From Haloarculaceae archaeon H-GB1-1 (lineage in GTDB: Archaea > Halobacteriota > Halobacteria > Halobacteriales > Haloarculaceae), in contig JARUKX010000027.1 in assembly GCA_029688825.1 (NCBI GenBank), forward strand, positions 1 to 51,881: a stretch of 51,881 bases of DNA, read 5' to 3'. Position numbers and translations under genes: made by a program. This document shows, piece by piece, positions 49,217 through 51,881 of the stretch. The notes beneath the pieces were generated by a model, which saw only the letters and a program-made list of their open reading frames with translations, was not told the DNA's origin and made no database searches. Every line of letters begins with the position of its first letter. Position 1 is the first letter of the stretch.

Positions 49217-51747
49217 GCACGAAAGAACTCCCATCGGAAGCAGGTACAGTAATTATCGGAGCTGGCGTCGTCGGCAGCTCCCTCGCAGGTGAACTCGCGG
49301 AACGAGGTCGTGACGACATCGTTCTGATCGACAAGGGCCCGCTCCCGGACCCGGGCGGATCGACCGGTCACGCTTCGAACTTTATCTTCCCGGTCGAGCA
49401 CAGCAAGGACATGACCGAGCTGACCCAGGACAGCCGGGATATCTACGACGAATTCGACACGTTCGAGAAGTCCGGCGGTATCGAGGTCGCTCGGACCGAA
49501 GAGCGGATGGAGGAACTCAAGCGTCGCGTCGTCTCCGCGAAGGCGTTCGGCGAAGACGCCGAAATGCTGACCCCCGAAGAGGTCGAGGAACTCGTCCCCT
49601 ACGTCAATACCGACATCATCAAGGGCGGCTTCTACAGCAAGGACGCGGGTACCTGTGACCCGCTCCGCGCCGGCGAACTCTACCGCGAGAACGCGAAGGA
49701 GAAGGGCGCACTCACCACCTTCCCGAACACGGAAGTGCTGGACGTCCACGTCGACGGCGACGAGATCGAGGCCGTCGAGACGGACCGCGGCACGGTCGAG
49801 GCCGACGAGGTCGTCATCGCCGCCGGTCTCTGGAGCCCGAAGATCGCGGAGATGGCCGGCGTCGACATTCCGCTGTCGCCCGCCGTCCACCAGATGATCT
49901 CCGTCGGTCCCATCGAGCGGTTCGAAGACGGCGAGGGTGAGATCAACTACCCCGTCGTCCGCGACATGGACTGTCAGATGTACGAGCGACAGCACGGCAA
50001 CGACATGGAGGTCGGTTCCTACGAGCACCGACCCATCCTGTGGGACGTCGAGGACGTGCCGTCCATCGACGAAGCCCCGCTGTCGCCGACGCAGCCGCCG
50101 CTCACCGAGGACGCGTTCGAGGACTCCATGCAGCACGCACTGGAGATCATCCCGGACGTCCTCGACGACCCGAACGCAGGCGTCCGTCACTCCATCGACG
50201 GCCTCCTGTCGGTCACGCCCGACGGCCACCCGCTTCTGGGTCCGATCCCGGAAGTCGACGGCCTCTGGTCCTGTGCCGCGATCTGGATCAAGGAAGCACC
50301 GGCCATCGCCCGCGAGGTCTCGAAGTGGATGACGAAGGGTCACCCGGACATCGACATCGTCGCCCACGACCACGTCGCCCGCTTCGACGAGTACGGTGAG
50401 ACGACGGAGTTCGTCAAAGACCGTGCATACGAGGGCTACCAGAAGATCTACGGCATCGTCCACCCGCGCGAGCAGTGGCAGTCGTCCCGCCCGCTCCGCA
50501 CCAGCGCCTTCTACCACCGCCAGCAGGAACTCGACGCCGAGTTCTTCGAGGCCGGTGGCTGGGAGCGCCCGCGCTGGTTCGAATCGAACGAAGACCTCGT
50601 CGAGCAGTACGAAGACGAGATCTCCGACCTCCAGCGCCCGAACGAATGGGACAACCGCTGGTGGTCCGACATCATCCTCGCCGAGCACGTCCACCTGCGT
50701 AACAACGTGGGCATGATCGGCGACACCGGCTTCGGTATCTTCGACATCATCGGCAGCGACGCCGAGGAGAACATGCAGAATATCTGCGTCGCCCCGATGG
50801 ACCTCGACGTCGACGACTCCGTCTACACGCCGGTCATCGCGCCGAACGGCGGCTTCGTCTCCGACCTGACCGTCGCCCGACTCGGCGAGAACCACTACCG
50901 CGTCATCACCGGCGGTGCCCACGCCGGCCAGGACAAGACGTGGTTCAGCCAGCACCTCGAAGGCGACGCCGAGCTCATCGGCCGCTCCTCCGAGCTGTGT
51001 ACGCTGGGCGTCTGGGGTCCGAACGCCGAGGAACTCATGGACGAGATCACCGAGGAGTCCATGCAGTCCGAGGACTTCGGCTTCGCCGAGATGAAGGACG
51101 TCACCATCGGCGCGGTCAACGCCAAGGCGTTCCGCATCTCCTACGTCGGCGAGTTCGGATGGGAGCTGTACGCCCCGATGGACCAGGGCCAGCGCCTCTG
51201 GGACACGATCTACGAGGCCGGCCAGGACTACGACATCCGTCCGGTCGGAACCGGCGTCTACGGCGAGACCGGTCGCATGGAGAAGAGCTACCGCCTCATG
51301 GGCGCAGAGCTCGAGATCGACTACAACCCGGCCGAAGCAGGCCTCACCTTCCACGGCGTCAAGGACGCGGACTTCATCGGCAAGGAGGCATACGCCGAGG
51401 CAGTCGAAGGCGAGAACACGGCCACGCTGTGCACCCTGTCCGTCACGGACCATTCGCCTGACGGCGGCGAACCGCGCTTCATGACCGGTGGCGAGCCGGT
51501 CCTCGACCAGGACGGCAACGTCCTCATCGACGACGAGGGTCGCCGCTCGTACGTCACGTCCGCCGGCTCCGGTCCGTCCGTCGGAAAACACCTCCTGATG
51601 GCGTACCTGCCCCAGGAGTACGCGAACGAGGGCGAGGAACTGCAGGTCGAATACTTCGGCCAGCACTACCCCGTCGAAGTCGAAGTCGCTGGCAACGGCG
51701 GCGTCTTCGACCCCGACAACGACCGCCTGTTCCGCAACAAGTACTGA
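49213..51747 (+). CDS. FAD-dependent oxidoreductase-GcvT fusion (dimethylglycine/sarcosine dehydrogenase type)
   Basis: 844 residues, the length of dimethylglycine dehydrogenases. Residues 12-400 form the FAD-binding DAO domain with GAGVVG (16-21) and GSTGHASN, whose His53 matches the covalent FAD attachment site of that family. A linking FAO_M-type domain (HPREQWQSSRPLRTSAFYHR, about 415-435) precedes the GcvT folate-binding domain (about 470-730) and its C-terminal barrel. The enzyme should oxidatively demethylate an N-methyl compound, passing the methyl group to tetrahydrofolate-type carriers and electrons to ETF. The exact substrate (dimethylglycine, sarcosine or other) is open. It is divergent from the EtfD-like gene. 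Confidence 0.9.
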   Translation: MSTKELPSEAGTVIIGAGVVGSSLAGELAERGRDDIVLIDKGPLPDPGGSTGHASNFIFPVEHSKDMTELTQDSRDIYDEFDTFEKSGGIEVARTEERMEELKRRVVSAKAFGEDAEMLTPEEVEELVPYVNTDIIKGGFYSKDAGTCDPLRAGELYRENAKEKGALTTFPNTEVLDVHVDGDEIEAVETDRGTVEADEVVIAAGLWSPKIAEMAGVDIPLSPAVHQMISVGPIERFEDGEGEINYPVVRDMDCQMYERQHGNDMEVGSYEHRPILWDVEDVPSIDEAPLSPTQPPLTEDAFEDSMQHALEIIPDVLDDPNAGVRHSIDGLLSVTPDGHPLLGPIPEVDGLWSCAAIWIKEAPAIAREVSKWMTKGHPDIDIVAHDHVARFDEYGETTEFVKDRAYEGYQKIYGIVHPREQWQSSRPLRTSAFYHRQQELDAEFFEAGGWERPRWFESNEDLVEQYEDEISDLQRPNEWDNRWWSDIILAEHVHLRNNVGMIGDTGFGIFDIIGSDAEENMQNICVAPMDLDVDDSVYTPVIAPNGGFVSDLTVARLGENHYRVITGGAHAGQDKTWFSQHLEGDAELIGRSSELCTLGVWGPNAEELMDEITEESMQSEDFGFAEMKDVTIGAVNAKAFRISYVGEFGWELYAPMDQGQRLWDTIYEAGQDYDIRPVGTGVYGETGRMEKSYRLMGAELEIDYNPAEAGLTFHGVKDADFIGKEAYAEAVEGENTATLCTLSVTDHSPDGGEPRFMTGGEPVLDQDGNVLIDDEGRRSYVTSAGSGPSVGKHLLMAYLPQEYANEGEELQVEYFGQHYPVEVEVAGNGGVFDPDNDRLFRNKY

Positions 51748-51749
51748 AT

Positions 51750-51762
51750 CGGGTTCGACCCG
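51750..51762 (+). terminator. Small hairpin after the GcvT-fusion gene
   Basis: CGGGT-TCG-ACCCG begins three bases after the stop codon. It may act in termination, although no T run follows. Weak evidence. Confidence 0.3.
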
Positions 51763-51845
51763 GTTCGGACATCGGGTGAGGTCGGCTCATCCGTCCTTGG
51801 GCGGAAGCCTTAGGCAGACGCGAAGCAGACTGCGAACCACTAGCG

Positions 51846-51863
51846 CGTGGGACCGATCCCACG
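51846..51863. repeat. Hairpin at the right end
   Basis: CGTGGGA-CCGA-TCCCACG is a perfect seven-base stem with a four-base loop. The sequence ends 18 bases later, so its gene context cannot be seen. Confidence 0.5.
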
Positions 51864-51881
51864 TCGACGTACACGGAGAAC

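Noticed and set aside
49207-51666. A minus-strand open frame of 819 codons opposite the GcvT-fusion gene
   Set aside because: It is the mirror of a gene with clear FAD and GcvT motifs and shows only Val/Asp/Glu/Arg-rich sequence without domains.

Overview
The window looks like chromosomal DNA of a halophilic archaeon (class Halobacteria). The base composition is very GC-rich and the predicted proteins are rich in Asp and Glu. Most genes have an AT-rich TATA-like box about 26 bases before the start codon and no leader. The gene content is typical of haloarchaea: TFB, GTP cyclohydrolase III, TrmB, Tat lipoproteins, a PGF-CTERM protein and a bacterial-type NAD-dependent DNA ligase. I see no rRNA, insertion sequence, CRISPR array or prophage. 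Genus cannot be assigned from the sequence alone.

Layout. 1-5.7 kb: universal stress protein, pyruvate kinase with a PEP-utiliser tail, transcription factor B behind a leader hairpin, a phosphoribosyltransferase and an anchored beta-propeller protein. 5.8-10.6 kb: a cyclic-2,3-diphosphoglycerate-synthetase-like P-loop protein, a NnrS-like polytopic membrane protein in an apparent operon with a free-standing glutamyl-tRNA reductase dimerisation domain, a Na+/Ca2+ exchanger, a DUF211 protein and a VIT1/CCC1-like protein. 10.6-18.1 kb: ligA, aroC, a uracil-DNA glycosylase, a DUF2064-like protein, tRNA-Ser(UGA), small haloarchaeal proteins, GTP cyclohydrolase III and a CBS/zinc-ribbon protein. 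18.1-24.3 kb: a branched-chain amino acid type ABC transporter (livHMGF) convergent with a binding protein whose halves are in swapped order, a GNAT acetyltransferase and tRNA-Thr(UGU). 24.3-31.3 kb: a 500-base non-coding stretch, a tail-fibre-like protein plus small lipoprotein pair, btuDC/btuF for corrinoid uptake, and a receiver-PAS-kinase whose H-box histidine is Arg. 31.4-35.5 kb: a PilB/TadC pair without pilins.

35.5-45.3 kb forms a fructan/sucrose module. It holds a GH32 fructosidase, a GH68 levansucrase-type enzyme, a small winged-helix regulator, a TrmB regulator and a complete sugar ABC transporter. Neither glycosidase has a signal peptide, so imported sucrose or fructo-oligosaccharide is probably handled in the cytoplasm. 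45.4-51.9 kb holds two small proteins, then a divergent pair. One is a membrane-bound HdrD/EtfD-like iron-sulfur protein. The other is an FAD oxidoreductase-GcvT fusion of the dimethylglycine/sarcosine dehydrogenase type. Together they suggest an electron route from demethylation of N-methyl compounds to the quinone pool. The GcvT fusion is preceded by a structured leader and an 11-codon reading frame overlapping its start.

The most unusual points are the circularly permuted LivJ-type binding protein, the loss of all five cysteines in one CCG domain of the EtfD-like protein, the Arg at the kinase phospho-acceptor site, the free-standing GluTR domain, the leader/uORF of the GcvT fusion and the hairpin at the expected 5' end of the TFB transcript. 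These are readings by eye; no database search was run.
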